Source: Owenia fusiformis
Taxonomy: Eukaryota > Annelida > Polychaeta > Sabellida > Oweniidae
Direction: 5' to 3'
DNA: 64,000 nucleotides
Assembly (NCBI GenBank): GCA_903813345.2
Contig: CAIIXF020000011.1
Coordinates: 26,528,166-26,592,165 of the forward strand
Part shown: piece by piece, positions 22,801-34,851 of the stretch
Numbering within the stretch: the stretch's first letter is position 1
Layout of the letters: each line of letters opens with the position of its first letter
Program-made: the position numbers and the translations under genes
Notes under the pieces: model-generated
What the model saw: the letters and a program-made list of their open reading frames with translations, nothing else
The model's database searches: none
Told to the model about the DNA's origin: nothing

Positions 22801-23353
22801 ACATGCATGGTTGTACGTATATGACTTGATAGCAGTGATCGTATACAAGTCATCGTATGCTATACCAAGCCGGAATTCAGCCAAGAGCAAATATTTATTT
22901 GATGAATAGTTTTGACTGATTCAAGTCGAGTCTAATGCATGTAATGATCCATTCTGTGTATCGTGTTTTTATTCCTATATTCACTCGTGCTCGTATATGC
23001 AGCATATACCCACTCTAGTAAAAACACGATATACAGAATAAATCATTGTATATAACCTCATAAATCTGAAAGTAAAACATTGTATATTGTATGTCAAAAA
23101 TTGATGGAGCTATTACCGGAAATATCCGTATCCCTGCCCCATCTTTCGTTTTTAGTTCAACTTTGTGTGGTTCGTTCAGCCATTTCAGCCTCGGCGGCAA
23201 GATCGCTTCATTAAAAGTTGTGTTGAATTCCTCGATTTTGTTGTCTTTTGCTTCCGACATTTTTGTAAGAACAACACCGACCGTAATAGCAACTGCAACG
23301 AGAAGAAGTGTGATTGCCAATACTACCAGTCTTCCTACTGTTGACTTTTGCAT
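19846..23353 (-). CDS. Type II membrane protein with extracellular DUF1349 domain, 6 exons
   Basis: Minus-strand exons in order: 23353-23117, 21821-21796, 21585-21462, 21036-20992, 20494-20363, 20064-19846. All have GT-AG borders and join in phase to 260 aa ending in TAG. Residues 9-30 form one hydrophobic segment (LVVLAITLLLVAVAITVGVV) with basic residues before it and no clear cleavage site, so a type II signal anchor is likely. From about residue 56 the DUF1349 (regulation-of-enolase, concanavalin-like) family order follows: LKWLNEP, TDFWQKTYY, HQFDQAGLMLRLDDEHWIKT, GIEVVDG, SDWS, WEFMRIARL, LGLFACAP and VFDYLSI. This fold is a jelly-roll glucanase-like sandwich, and its function in animals is unknown to me. 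The tail is Thr/Glu-rich. An independent name is not justified. The splice model is firm because nearly every family motif falls into one continuous frame. Confidence 0.88.
22085..22425 (-). other. Unassigned exon-like segments inside DUF1349 intron 1
   Basis: On the minus strand an acceptor-like TTTCTTAG (about 22275-22282) opens a frame reading VPVESAGNSNGKLWDDP and VSVVIDNGIFGCQ to a stop at 22085. Upstream, TTTTTCCAG opens EITAFPGGVTIDLDVD. Neither is needed for the six-exon model, nor fits its phases. They may be alternative exons, or remains of another gene. I do not recognise the sequence. Confidence 0.25.
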
Positions 23354-23505
23354 TGTGACACTGTACCGTTTCGATGTCAGCTGTACGCTAAACGCTTCAA
23401 GACTGCTACAACGCTTATCTGATTGTTCAAATAATTAGAGGAGTGACATTTAAACATGTTTTCTCCAGAAGAGCTCACCCTAAATCGCCGGGTATTGTTA
23501 CAGGT

Positions 23506-23776
23506 GCCATGATACTTAACAGGAAATGACGAAACAGGAAGTGACAAAAAAATCTGCATTTTTAGACATTTTTTGAACAAAGATAACAGAGTTCTGTTCC
23601 TCCAGTCAATTTAACTAGTTCCACATATCATTTACATGACCAGGATCACAATGTGCATGGTCAGAATGACCCTGAACATCATGATCCTGCAGTAAAAGGT
23701 ATGTGTTCAAAAAATGTCTAAAAATGCAAATTTTTTGTCACTTCCTGTTTTGTCATTTCCTGTTAAGTATCATGGC
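23506..23776. repeat. Inverted repeat, ~74-bp arms
   Basis: Left arm 23506-23579 (GCCATGATACTTAACAGGAA onward) and right arm 23702-23776 are nearly exact reverse complements, both including TTTTTAGACATTTTTTGAAC. They are separated by about 120 bp. Just upstream of the DUF1349 gene. Confidence 0.75.
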
Positions 23777-23884
23777 ACGCCTTTGCGCTCTTCGGGGCCA
23801 TTGTTGGTTGTCAAACCAGGCTAAAGGTATCATATACGATTTTTACATCAAATCATTTTTATTCACCGGTCACTTGTTAAAAGA

Positions 23885-24047
23885 TGCTGTGGAGGGATTC
23901 GAACCCCCGACCACCTGGTTATGGGCCAATTAGATTCGAAGTAACGGATTTGATTAGCTAAGGCTACTCCTGGGGATCGAACCCAGAACCTAAGATCGCT
24001 CAAGCCGTTATCATTTCAAGGCGCTCTACCAACTGAGCTACACAGCA
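23885..24047 (-). tRNA. tRNA-like composite (probable pseudogene or SINE head)
   Basis: Read on the minus strand: TGCTGTG acceptor arm, TAGCTCAGTTGGTAGAGCG (a good A box/D arm), then two successive 3' halves. The first has GGTTCGATCCC (B box) and ends AGGAGTAGCC. The second has a loop with CAT as possible anticodon, then GGGGGTTCGAATCCC and CACAGCA, which pairs perfectly over 7 bp with the distant TGCTGTG. At about 163 nt it is too long for one tRNA. A tRNA with an inserted 3' half, two fused pseudogenes, or a tRNA-derived SINE all fit. Confidence 0.5.
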
Positions 24048-25040
24048 CAAATACGTCAAGTCAGAATGGATTATTGATAAACCGCTAAAATCAATATTCG
24101 TAACCTGCCTGCGATTTCTAAAGAAGCCGATAATAAAAGCGGCATTATTCGATTTGTTTTGAAGTTCTTTAGTGCTGCCATCTTTTTAACTTGAATGTAA
24201 ATTTGTAGCTGATACGGCATATGTTAGCCTTCCCAGTTTTACACTCAATAGGTGTATGTTGAGACAAACATGCCAAAACATGCACACCGTCACGTGAAAA
24301 ACACCGTGTTGATATTTTTATTGCCTCAACTCAACTTTTGCCTCACCTTTTCATATTTGCCTCGCCTATATTTAGATTTTGGCTACACGACTGCTGATAT
24401 ACAAGCCTTAAACACCAAATAAACTTTTTGGGCATGATGCGCAAAACTCAAAGTAAACCGCCACTTACAGTTGACACCGTTTTCGAGCAGCTAAAATGGG
24501 AACATTTATCCTATTGTAATGACCAATGGTAGGCCAAAAATCTTCTGATGCTCACTAAACTATAAATTGATATAGAGTAGATTGTTTAACATAAACATGT
24601 TCCGATTTGCAATTCTCATACATGACAACAATAAACGAAGTTTTGTAAAATATGACAACAGATGCGAATAAGCACTCTCCCTTTACAAGTTAAAAAGTCA
24701 TTATTTTATCATCCATTCTCGAGCAATTTCTTTCCATGTTTTTTCTCAAAACAAGTAATCGTAAATAAGTTGCGATATTTCAACTGTTATTGCTGTTGTG
24801 TTTGCTATGAAAATATACAAGGCGCCTAAGTTCGTGTTTTGAGATGCGAAAGGAGTACAGTCTTTGTCATTGACCATGGTGGAACTGCCATTGTTAAAAC
24901 AGGAACCTTGTCTATAGAGTAGGCTAGTTTGAAGTAGTCGTTGATGGGTATTTTCAACCCCTGTCCTCAGCTTCTATTATTTTGGCCATCTGAGTCATCC
25001 TGTACAATTCAATGGATGCATGAAAACCTGAAAAAGTTCG
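24048..25040. other. Intergenic DNA without recognised features
   Basis: AT-rich sequence beyond the tRNA-like element. No exon, RNA gene or clear repeat seen. Confidence 0.45.
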
Positions 25041-25059
25041 AAAAAATCCCTGGAAATCC

Positions 25060-25335
25060 GATTGCATCACCCATTGAAATAACATATCACCCACTGAACT
25101 ATAGCATGTCATCCACTAAACTAGTCTGTTGCCCACTGAATCAGTCTGTCACCCACTGAATTAGCCTGTCGTACTACTGTAGCATGTCGCCCATTGAACT
25201 AGCCTGTCACCCAGTGAACTAACATGTAAGTGTTACCCATTTAACTAGCCTGTCACCCATCAAACTAGCCTGTCACCGATTGAACTTGCGTGTCTCCAAC
25301 TGAATATTAGCCTTACCCATTTGACAAGCCTGTGT
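25060..25335. repeat. Degenerate minisatellite, ~24-25-bp unit
   Basis: About ten variants of CCTGTCACCCACTGAACTAG in one orientation, for example at 25140, 25200 and 25250, with occasional insertions. Not coding. Confidence 0.75.
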
Positions 25336-27590
25336 TTTATCAAAGCACACGTCCGGAGTTTGAGCACCGGTAGGTTGTGAGCGATCACTGATAGAGGCTA
25401 GTGAACTTGCTAAGGTCGGAAACACATAAATCTTCCTAGAGTCTCAGGGGAACCCGGGAGAAACCCGAGTACCTCAGATTACGTCTATTTCCTCCCTCTC
25501 TGTCACCAAGATCGTTAGAATGCTCCTATAATTCTACTTTGGAGAAGCATTGTAAATGAACCAGTAAGTGATTTAGCTTCATCACCATTCTCCATTGAAT
25601 GGTACCATGGTACTACTGTGTAGCCTTTACTAAGCTATCTTGTGATATCTGCATAACACATAAAAAGTAACGTTTCCCACTGTGAACTTGCACCATTTTA
25701 GAGCTATTGATTTCATTCATCACTCTGTCGCAAAAGGATATACAATGCAATTGCAATTTTTATGTATAATTTAACTGTATGTGTTCCATTGAATTACGAC
25801 ATCCGGTTAATTCAAGATTTATGATATACACATCTCTTGAACTTAAGGACAACAAAATTTAATTAGCCGATCTTCTTTTTCAAAACAATAAATACGCACG
25901 TTCATTCGAGAAAATTATACGTTCGTAGATCTAAAGAAGATTGTCTATATTACGGCATTTCGAAAGATTATTTTGAAACTGTGGACATACTGCAGGCCGC
26001 TATCTTTCTGTACTAACTAGATCATACGGGTATAGGGTATCAATTTAATGGGCTTTCATTTAGACTTGTCAGTTTGTTTCGCGTTTGTATCTTCCAGAGA
26101 TGTGGCCATCAAAGCAGAATTTATGTTATTTGTCTGGGGAGATCAGAAACACGCGTTAGCGTATGAATGTGAGCATATTACCAACTAGTTTAACATGTTA
26201 AATGTGAGCATTTCATATTTGCACATTATGTGGACCATAATGTGAGTATTTACGGACTAAAATGTGAGCATTTTATGGACGTAAATGTGAAATCCCGTTC
26301 TTTTTGTCAGAACTATTTACCTTATTCCAAATAAATGACATAAAGTAATAAATAATGTGTACAATAAAGTTTTTATAATTACACATTATTATTTATTACA
26401 AATATCAGAGTTTCAAAAATTACAAACCTAAATGTAAATTCGAATGCCTTTTAAACGTCGATGAGACGCACTTACATCATAGATTCGACATACGTCCCAT
26501 CGAGTTTCGCTCGAACCACAATGAGATGAATTTAAAATACCATTGGACCAATGATGAAATTTCGGAATGGGTTGGTTTTTCAAGAGTTAATATGTTCGTT
26601 TTGAAAATGTATAGTAATCTGATAACAACGCCGTCACAACGTTTTCTGTAATTGCTAATGACACGGAAACACGTATCGCTCAGGATTGGGCGTATATTTC
26701 CGAAGAAAATGGGAGATCGGTATCAGATTGGCCAGATACAACATTTCTGATACTCGTTGTTGTATCGGATCGTCCAGATAACAGGCAATGTATGTAAAGT
26801 AACACTCGAAGTACTCAGGAAAATATCTGGGTTGGTCTCTTCTTAAATATTAGAGACTTGTTGTTTTCTTTGAGAATTAAAGTAACTCTTTAGAGAATCG
26901 TTTACTGCTAAGTAAAATGTTATTTATCATCGTTTTCATTGTCTTTATTTCCTTTGAGTGAGTTCCTTTGATCTGTTTTTCAAAACAAAATGTGATGTGC
27001 TAAAATCGCATCATGTTTAGTTTCAAATCAAGAATAAAGTTTCGACAACATTTCAACCCCACAATTCTGTCAATATACTCAACGTTTCTTGTTTTGATTG
27101 GCCGCAGCTTACCCCGTGACTTGCGAGTGGAGTTTGGGATGTTAGCCCTTGTGTTTGAAAGCTTCTAAAACGTCTAGAAGCTCTGGATAATGATTAAGTA
27201 CGTCTATTTTGACTACAGACATTTCTCTACCAATTAATTCTTCTACATTTCAACATACTTGTAAGAAAACTAAAAGTAAATGCCCATTGTAAACAGAAAA
27301 ATTCTCTTTCTAAAAATATTTTCGGTATTAACCCTCAGTGGGAAGGGGAAACGTATATGTAGTTTGCCAACGATATCTTACCACGGGTATCTTACCCTCA
27401 GATTTCATGTCCATCCATGTGTATGGCTCAAGGGCGGATCTGGGAAGGGGGGGCCCTAAAACCCCAAAGTAGGCCCAATTTGAGGCCCATTTTCTTCAAA
27501 ATTTGGCCTGAAATTGAAATATAAGGCCTTAAAAGGCCCAGTAATGATAAAAAGCCCACTTTTTGGGTTCACCCAAGGGGGGGGGGGCTA
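25336..27590. other. Intergenic DNA with minor repeats
   Basis: No exon recognised. Near 26170-26290 AATGTGAGCATTT recurs several times. At about 26343-26401 AATAAATAATGTGT and ACACATTATTATTTATT form a hairpin. Near 27435-27590 a G/C-run-rich segment with AAGGCC and GGCCC words precedes the satellite. Confidence 0.45.
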
Positions 27591-27599
27591 CACAGCGCG

Positions 27600-28435
27600 C
27601 ACGTCATATGCAACCACATCATATGTATCTACGTCATATGCGTGAACTCCACATATATAAGCATGTTATATACATGTTCTTTATATGTATGTATGTCATA
27701 TGCAAGCACGTCATATGCATTTACGTCATATGCATGTACTTCATACTATATGCCTGAACTTCATATATAAGCACGTTATATACCTGTTCTTTATATGTAC
27801 ATATATGTATGTCATATGCAAGCACGTCATATGCATGTGCTTCATATGCCTGAACTTCACATGTAAGCACGTTATATTCCTGTTCTTTATATGTATGTAT
27901 GTCATATGCAAGCACATCCTATGCTTTTACGTCATATGCATGTACTTGAACTTCACATGTAAGCACGTTATTTACCTGTTCTTTATATGTACTGTATGTA
28001 TATGTCGTATGCTTTTACGTCATATGCATGTACTTCATACTATATGCCTGAACTTCACATGTAAGCACGTTATATACCTGTTTTTATATGTATGTATGTC
28101 ATATGCAAGCACGTCATATGCATTTATGTCATATGCATGTACTTCATATGCCTGAACTTCACATGTAAGCACGTTATATTCCTGTTCTTTATATGTATGC
28201 ACGCCATCTGCATTTGCGTCATATGGTTGTACTTCATATTCCTGAACTTCACATGTAAGAACGTTATATACCCGTTCTTAATATGTATGCACGTCATATG
28301 CAAGCACGTCATATGCATTTACGTCATATGCTTGTACATTGTATGCCTGAACTTCACATGTTAGCACGTTATACAAACTGTTTTTATATGTATGTATGTC
28401 ATATGAAAGCGCGTCATGTGCATCTACACCCCCTC
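27600..28435. repeat. Satellite of 15-bp monomers with higher-order period
   Basis: Monomers such as CGTCATATGCATGTA, CTTCATATGCCTGAA, CTTCACATGTAAGCA, CGTTATATACCTGTT, CTTTATATGTATGTA and TGTCATATGCAAGCA follow one another in a recurring order of 6-7 monomers. The period is roughly 95-115 bp, judged from the spacing of CTGTTCTTTATATGTA. Because 15 is a multiple of three, long open frames appear on both strands. They are a by-product of the repeat. Confidence 0.85.
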
Positions 28436-28458
28436 CATAAGTTTGGCAACCTTAGCTC

Positions 28459-29247
28459 CCCCATTGAACTACGTGTTAAAGCCTCTTGACGTTTGAATTT
28501 TTATTTACTTAACCGGCGATGAAATAACTTATTATATTGATGGAAACGTAACTTGACTTTATTTCCAATACCTCCAAATTTTCTCAATTTTTCCTTAATT
28601 ACAATAGGTCGAAAACTGATGACAAATTTGATGATTTTTGAAAATCGCCATTCCCATGTAATCCAATGGGAAATGGAGGGTTCGGGGCAAATCAGAAATC
28701 AGGATGTATTTTCAGTAAAATTTTCAGCAAAAAATATTTTTATATAGAAAATTGAATTGTCTGACTTTTTTGTACACCAAGTGTTCAGTTTATTTGATGA
28801 ATACTAAAGTTACAGCGCTTCAAAGTCATTTTTGAAAATGATTTTTCGCCTCCTGTGTTATTTCAATGGGAGAGATTTTTTTACTTTAAAGCCCTATAAC
28901 TTTGTTGAACCTGAAGAAACATATCAATTTTTGTTAAATAAAGTTAGCAAATTCAATTGCCTGCCAAGCTCGTATTTTTGCAAGGACTCGGATGGATGGA
29001 TATTCTGTCATATGACTTGCGGCAAACCTACCATTTCCCATTGGTTAACATGGAAATGTCGATTTTCAAAAAATCATCAAAATCATCAATTTTCGACTTA
29101 TTGTAATTGAGAAAAAAATTGAGAAAATTTGGAGGTATTGGAAATAAAGTCAAATTACGTTTCTATCAATAGTATAAGTATTTTCATCGCAGATTAAGTA
29201 AATAAAAATTCAAAGGTAAAGAGGCTTTGACACGTAGTTCAATGGGG
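28459..29247. mobile_element. Long-TIR element inserted in the satellite
   Basis: CCCCATTGAACTACGTGT at the left is inverted at the right as ACACGTAGTTCAATGGGG-like sequence. The arms match for roughly 220 bp, including ATACCTCCAAATTTTCTCAA, CTGATGACAAATTTGATGA and CCCATTGGNTTACATGG-like ends. The unique middle is about 350 bp. Satellite sequence resumes immediately after (AACGTTATACCTGTTC), so it inserted into the array. No transposase. A related fragment lies at about 62919-63005. Confidence 0.78.
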
Positions 29248-29249
29248 AA

Positions 29250-29515
29250 CGTTATACCTGTTCTTTATTTCTTGTTGTATGTCATATGCCAGCACGTCAT
29301 ATGCATGTCCGTCATATGCTTGTTCTTCATATGCCTGGAGTTCTGATAGAACTATAGAAATAGTACTTTAATAGAAATATATGTGCTTGTACTTCACATC
29401 CTAACACTTCATATGTCTTATTTTATATGCATGTAAGTCATATGCAAGAACGCCATATGCATGCACGTCATACGCTTGCAATTGTACTTCATATGCCTGC
29501 ATTGTATATTCATAC
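29250..29515. repeat. Satellite remainder beyond the inserted element
   Basis: GTTATACCTGTTCTTTAT, CAGCACGTCATATGCATGTC and CTTCATATGCCTG monomers continue, more diverged and with interruptions near 29345-29385. Confidence 0.7.
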
Positions 29516-29519
29516 TTAA

Positions 29520-32460
29520 TTGATTATATCGTACGTGACATAATTTCATTAGGATTCGCGAAAACTTGCAATGTCTTTTTCAGTTTAGCTTTATTCCCAA
29601 CATATATCCCTAAACTCACTCACACATGTCACAAAATAATTGAATTATCACCAATATATTTATGGTTGTCGCTTCTTGCGGTATAACATTACTTTTATCA
29701 ATGCCTGTTTTGAATCAAAACATCATGATGACATGTTATCACATGGTCATCATGTATCTCATCACCGCATTGTTAATGAGGGATTCTAGTCGGAGATTAT
29801 TTCTTAATGGTTGAGTTAAATTCAATTAACACGTTGTAAAATAATATTTTCACTCGGGACAAACATACAGATGCTCATCTGAGCTGTGAAACGCAATACC
29901 TAATTTTTTCATAGTTTGTATTTCTTAATCTTGGTTGTATTTCGCAAGACGGTAAAAACTCAGCATCAAAAGATAAACGCTGTTTTAAACCGCACAAAGG
30001 TCGGCATAATATTTTTGACAAGCAATCTGGAAAAATGCTAGTTCTTATACTTCAGTGGTTAGATTTCTATTGTGACTGATTGTAAGTTAAAGGAGCTTGG
30101 TATCATATGTAAGATAAATGTTTCTTCTGACATCTAAAATGGGATAGAGAGGGGTAATTTATCATAGCCGAAAGTTGTATCTTGACGCTAAGCATTTTTC
30201 CAGAGTTACTCGAGCCACAAAAGCACAACATCAATTAATTTCAGCGTATATTATGTTTTCTTTAATTACAGTAACGTTCGGATATCTTTGGAATGCGCGC
30301 GCGCCTATAACATGACTAAAACTATAGTTTTTCTGCCAATTTTTAATTGCGAAACCTGGGAACGTTTCATGAATCTTCTCGATTCTACGATTTGTTCTGT
30401 TTCAGAAATCTTTCCGAAGAAATAAATTTTGTTTGTTTATTTTGTTTGAGATTTGAGGTGATACTATTAGTGTTCCGCTAAGTGGACGATAAAAAGGCTA
30501 ATGATAATATGAAGTGGATGTTAAGGGGGCAAAGTACACGTGGAAGACATACAAGGAAATGGAAACCCATTATTCTATTTTATTGTATTGCCTGAATGCT
30601 TATGTATTAATTTTTATTCTGGCATCATTTCATCTTGTTCTATCTCTATTTTTCTGCGAGTATCAACATTTTTGATTTAGTTTATTTTCCAAAATATTAG
30701 ATAAAATACAAATAAAGGGCACAGAGGCAAGACAGATGCAGGTAAAAATACATACAGACCACTGAGTTTCCACGGTGTCGTTATACTTGGACCATTTTTC
30801 AATCCTATGCTGTATCAAATAAAGTATCAAATATTTAGTTTTAGCTGAAAGAAAAGCTATGAAATTATGAAAAGTTATTTGTCATTTTGATTTCGTCCAG
30901 CTTGCCTTGATTTCAAAAAGAACTTGCGAACATGTTGTTTTTTCAAGAATTATGAATTTAAAATCGTATTGGTATGGTATTGCATTTAATTATGCAACTC
31001 GAAGAAATAATTTTCTAGTTACGCTCAAAATTATCAACTTCGTTATAAGAGTAGCAGCCGTCTTAAAAATAGCCGAGATTTTGACAGGAAGCCCTAGTCC
31101 CTGGGAACTTCTTTTGAGGAGTAACAAAAATAACTTGAAGTAAATACGCAAATCATATCAGTTATTTTAAAAGGTGTGACTAAATGGTCACAGACAAACA
31201 GACGAGACGGACGGAAGGACAAAGAAACAATTGTGTGCCTACAATAGCTATAGCCCATGGTGTATTTTAGCAAAACTCATCCTTGTTTTTGTAGATAACT
31301 TTCCGGAATCCTAGACGGAATACCAAAAAATCAAGAAGTAATAAAACTGACAAAATAAAAATATTGAAAAACGGCCTCATCTATACAGTTGGCTTTAAAT
31401 ACAAGGTTAAGTTAGATCTTTATCTTCGTTAATGAGGTTTCTTAGAAAGGTAATTAGTCAGAAATGTCGGTAAATACAGCAATTAACCAGGCTATACAGA
31501 GACTGGGGAGTGTTCTAGGTAGGTACAGGTGGACACGATTCATAAATACTATTGTGAAACTCCAGTTTTCCATTTACTCTTTTCTATTAAGAGTTGCTGC
31601 GACTGGAGCAAATTGACGCAATTTTGTGGTACAAGGAATGATCACTAAATTTCGCAACAATTGATTTAGCAATTTTTAATTACTTTATGAAGTTTCTTTT
31701 AATTAAGCAGTTGAAGCAAAATCAAATGTTGGCTTTATTGAGATGTTTTGTCCTATCTTCATTTTTGGTTTATCTTCGTTCTTTTTATCTTTTTCCAGTT
31801 TTCCAGTTGCTGTCAATGTTCCATCTTTTCCCTATACAATTGAAGTCTCGCCTTTACTCTGTTTAGTTGGTATACTCGGAATTCCTTGCAACGCCAAGCA
31901 CGAGGCAATCAGCGGAAATTATACATAAAGTTATTTATTCGGTTTTATTCGAAACCGAAAAAAAGAATAACAATGCTAGTATAATGACCCATTTGGCATT
32001 GATTTAATCTCCTAGTCTAATAACCTGGAATTGAAACCTATGAAACTCTGAAAAATGCAAAACCGAAAGTTGGTCAATGCCTAGGCCTTTTAACATGCAT
32101 TGCTTATCACAAAAAATGTCCAAAAATGTCAAAAGTTGAGTTTGTGATAGAAAACATTTATCAAAGCAGACATCAAAAGAAATCAGCAAATATTCGCATT
32201 TTTCCAATGTCATCCCTAATTACCTACTCGAACAAGAAAAGCATGGAGTCGTTACTTCAAACTCCATGATGTCTTTCCCTATGACAGGGCTATGATTGTT
32301 AGCAGAATGCACCCATAGCCTTGTCATTGATCCTTGAAAGATAAATCCAAATTACGTTCGTATTTTTCATGTAAAATAACATGGAACGGAAAAACAGCAA
32401 CGAAGACACTTGCGGAGAATGCCCATACTATTGCACAAAGCATCATTTATATAATCAAAT
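29520..32460. other. Intergenic DNA without recognised features
   Basis: AT-rich. Short open frames have no recognisable domain. A GACAGACGGACGGA-like run near 31195-31220 resembles the GTCCGTCC stretches of the dispersed elements, on the opposite strand. Confidence 0.4.
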
Positions 32461-32466
32461 ACTTTT

Positions 32467-33720
32467 TTATCTTAGCCAGAATGGTGAGGATTTCAGTAGG
32501 GTGAAAGCACCCTGGATTCTATCAACGACGTGGTCTGATTCTATCTCTAATCGAGCCCAATTTTCCAACATCAACACTAACTGTGTTAAAACATATGATT
32601 TTCTAATTATAATCATCATATCGCAGTCATATCTAATTGAAGAGCTTGTAACCACAGATCTTTGGATTTAAAGTCTCTCTTTGAAGTCCCCAGTGGGACC
32701 AAACTTGATGAAAAACGTGTACTATCTTAGAGCTAATGTGTGAAACTTGGATAAACGTTTTGAGTGATATATGTGTATACTTTTTCTATGGAAACCCTTT
32801 TCGTTGTTGTTTCGAGAATATGGGTTACAATTTCCACGGTTTCGCATAGTTTCATCGTGTTCGATTTTTGACGCTGAAATTCGAGAACAAAAAATCATTC
32901 TTATCAACGAGCTGTAATCAATTTCAGTTCTAGCGAGCGAGGCGAATGATTTCGGTTTTAAGTGGATCTGTAAAGGTCCGTCCATTTGATGATTCACGCG
33001 ATGATCATATAGTGTGTGCAACCACATCGTACATCTACCACGTGACCACCGGGTTCAGTGTCGATATGCCTCGCTGACTTTGTGTGTTTTATTAAACCTT
33101 CCAAGGTATTGCATGGCAAATCATTAGCTACTTCCTCGATTTTAAGTTCTATTTCTTTTAGCTGTGGAATATAATCTGTTTCGGGTGCATAAGGGGAACA
33201 CATTAGGGTAATAACGATTATTAGCCTTCATAAATAGTCTTAAAAGCGCCATTTAGAATTATGGCGAGACTCGAGAAACCATGGTAACCTAGAATTTTAC
33301 AAGTTTTACATCTGGGACTACTTGGAACACCGCTGACCCTTGCCGGTGACCTGAAACGCACACCCCTCTTTGATCTACTAAACCAGAGGGAGGGGGTACA
33401 CATAATCTAACAGCTTCGTGTATCATTCCATAAATCTGATTGGCTCTAGGGTTTTCTATGAACAGCCGAGTAAACTTTGTAATCTTGGAATAAAAAAGTA
33501 AATCTTCAGAAATATTCTTTGCAATAGTAAGAGATTGTTCATCATGGTTGTTTATTGTAGCGATGAATATATTGATGATGTTTTTGAGCGCACTGATATC
33601 TCCCCGTCGTTTCATGCAGTGTATTAGGAGCACCCGATGAAAGCCCCCGAGATAAACTTTTGAATCCTGGCCGCTAATTAATGGTGAAGTTTTAGTTGAT
33701 AGACCTAAGTTTGGTGTAAT
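32467..33720 (-). CDS. Unrecognised putative gene, three exon-like frames
   Basis: Minus strand, in order: an open frame from about 33720 to 33375 including GFHRVLLIHCMKRRGD, EDLLFYSKITKFTRLFIE and IYGMIHEAVRL; an open frame about 33228-33045 including LIIVITLMCSPYAPETDY and LKEIELKIEEVANDLPCN, ending near a possible donor GTG|GTAGAT; and, after the acceptor-like TTTAACACAG, a frame 32586-32467 with LENWARLEIESDHVVDRI, ending in a stop. Composition looks protein-like, but no family is recognised. I could not find a start codon or an order of splices that joins all three. It lies head-to-head with the MRF gene about 300 bp away. It could be a real divergent gene, remnants of one, or chance. 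Confidence 0.3.
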
Positions 33721-34026
33721 GTTACTTTAATGTTGGCCCATGCTGGAGCTGTGAATCCTTGTAAACAAACGATCTGATTGGTCCAAGACAGAACCAATGT
33801 TTCTTATAACGACCAGTAGATTTTCTTTGCAGCACAATTCTCTAAACTTTCATCAAATCATCTGCAAATGTTATCTTTATTTTTTGAAACAACAATACAT
33901 GTGGTTTGACAGACCTCAATAGAGTGGCAACTCAGGAATTTTGCTGAGTCGAACATTGTGAAAAATAGTTGTTGGAAATTGAAAGTGTAAAGGTTGGTGT
34001 TTCTGTACTGTGCATAAACCGGCACT

Positions 34027-34851
34027 ATGATGATGACTGATTTAAGAAGCTGTAGGTACGGCACTGAACATAACAGTATGAACGGATTTGGGGCAGCACG
34101 TGTTGGAGAAATATCCGACTCAACATCCCAAATAATGGACATTTCACAGTCACATGCGCAATACTATCAACAACAACAGACCCAACAGGGATACAATCGT
34201 ACGCCATACGATCAGAATGCTTATGGACAAGCTTATCGTCATTTGACACATGGTTTTTATGGTTTCCCGGGAGCCGATTTTGGTCGACCGGGAGAGTTCA
34301 ATGCGGGGAAAGACAATGAAAATAATACACTTACAACTAACCACAATCCAGTCCAAAACCAAAACCACGGATTGTCACCGCGTAGCGACATAGAATGTAA
34401 ACCGTCTCCAAGCGCAGAAAGTGACGGCGGTGTGTGCTCACCGGTGGGAAGTGATCACGACAAATTATCTGTCGATGAGAATGCTAACCTTGAAGACGAC
34501 GAACATATACCTCATGTCTTGGCCCCTGGGTTCCACGGCCCCACCAGGCGATGTCTCCTCTGGGCATGCAAGGCTTGCAAAAGGAAGACAGTCGCCGTAG
34601 ATCGGCGGAAGGCCGCGACACAACGGGAACGACGTAGATTACGAAAAGTTAACGAAGCGTTTGAAGTTTTAAAACGCCGAACATGTCCCAACCCTAACCA
34701 AAGATTACCAAAAGTAGAAATTCTTCGAAATGCTATTGAATACATCGAGAATTTAGAAGATCTGTTACATGGCAACCGTCCCCATCCCCAAAATGGTGAA
34801 GAAAATTCAGTAGAAAACGGTTCCACCAGTAGTGGCGGATCAGATTACATG
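34027..34851 (+). CDS. MRF: MRF exon 1, complete bHLH
   Basis: Begins at the first of three consecutive ATG codons (MMMTD). No upstream in-frame ATG with family similarity was found. The exon contains the whole Cys-rich and bHLH region, as in other MyoD-family genes, and ends TACATG|GTAAGT at residue 275. Confidence 0.95.

Noticed and set aside
27685-28155. 156-residue open frame with repeating YVICKHVIC-like units, and similar frames on both strands to 28364
   Set aside because: The frame exists because the 15-bp satellite monomer is a multiple of three. There is no start context, domain or splice evidence, and both strands are open.
27600-28435. CRISPR-like array
   Set aside because: There are no equal-length unique spacers. 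It is a contiguous satellite in an animal genome.
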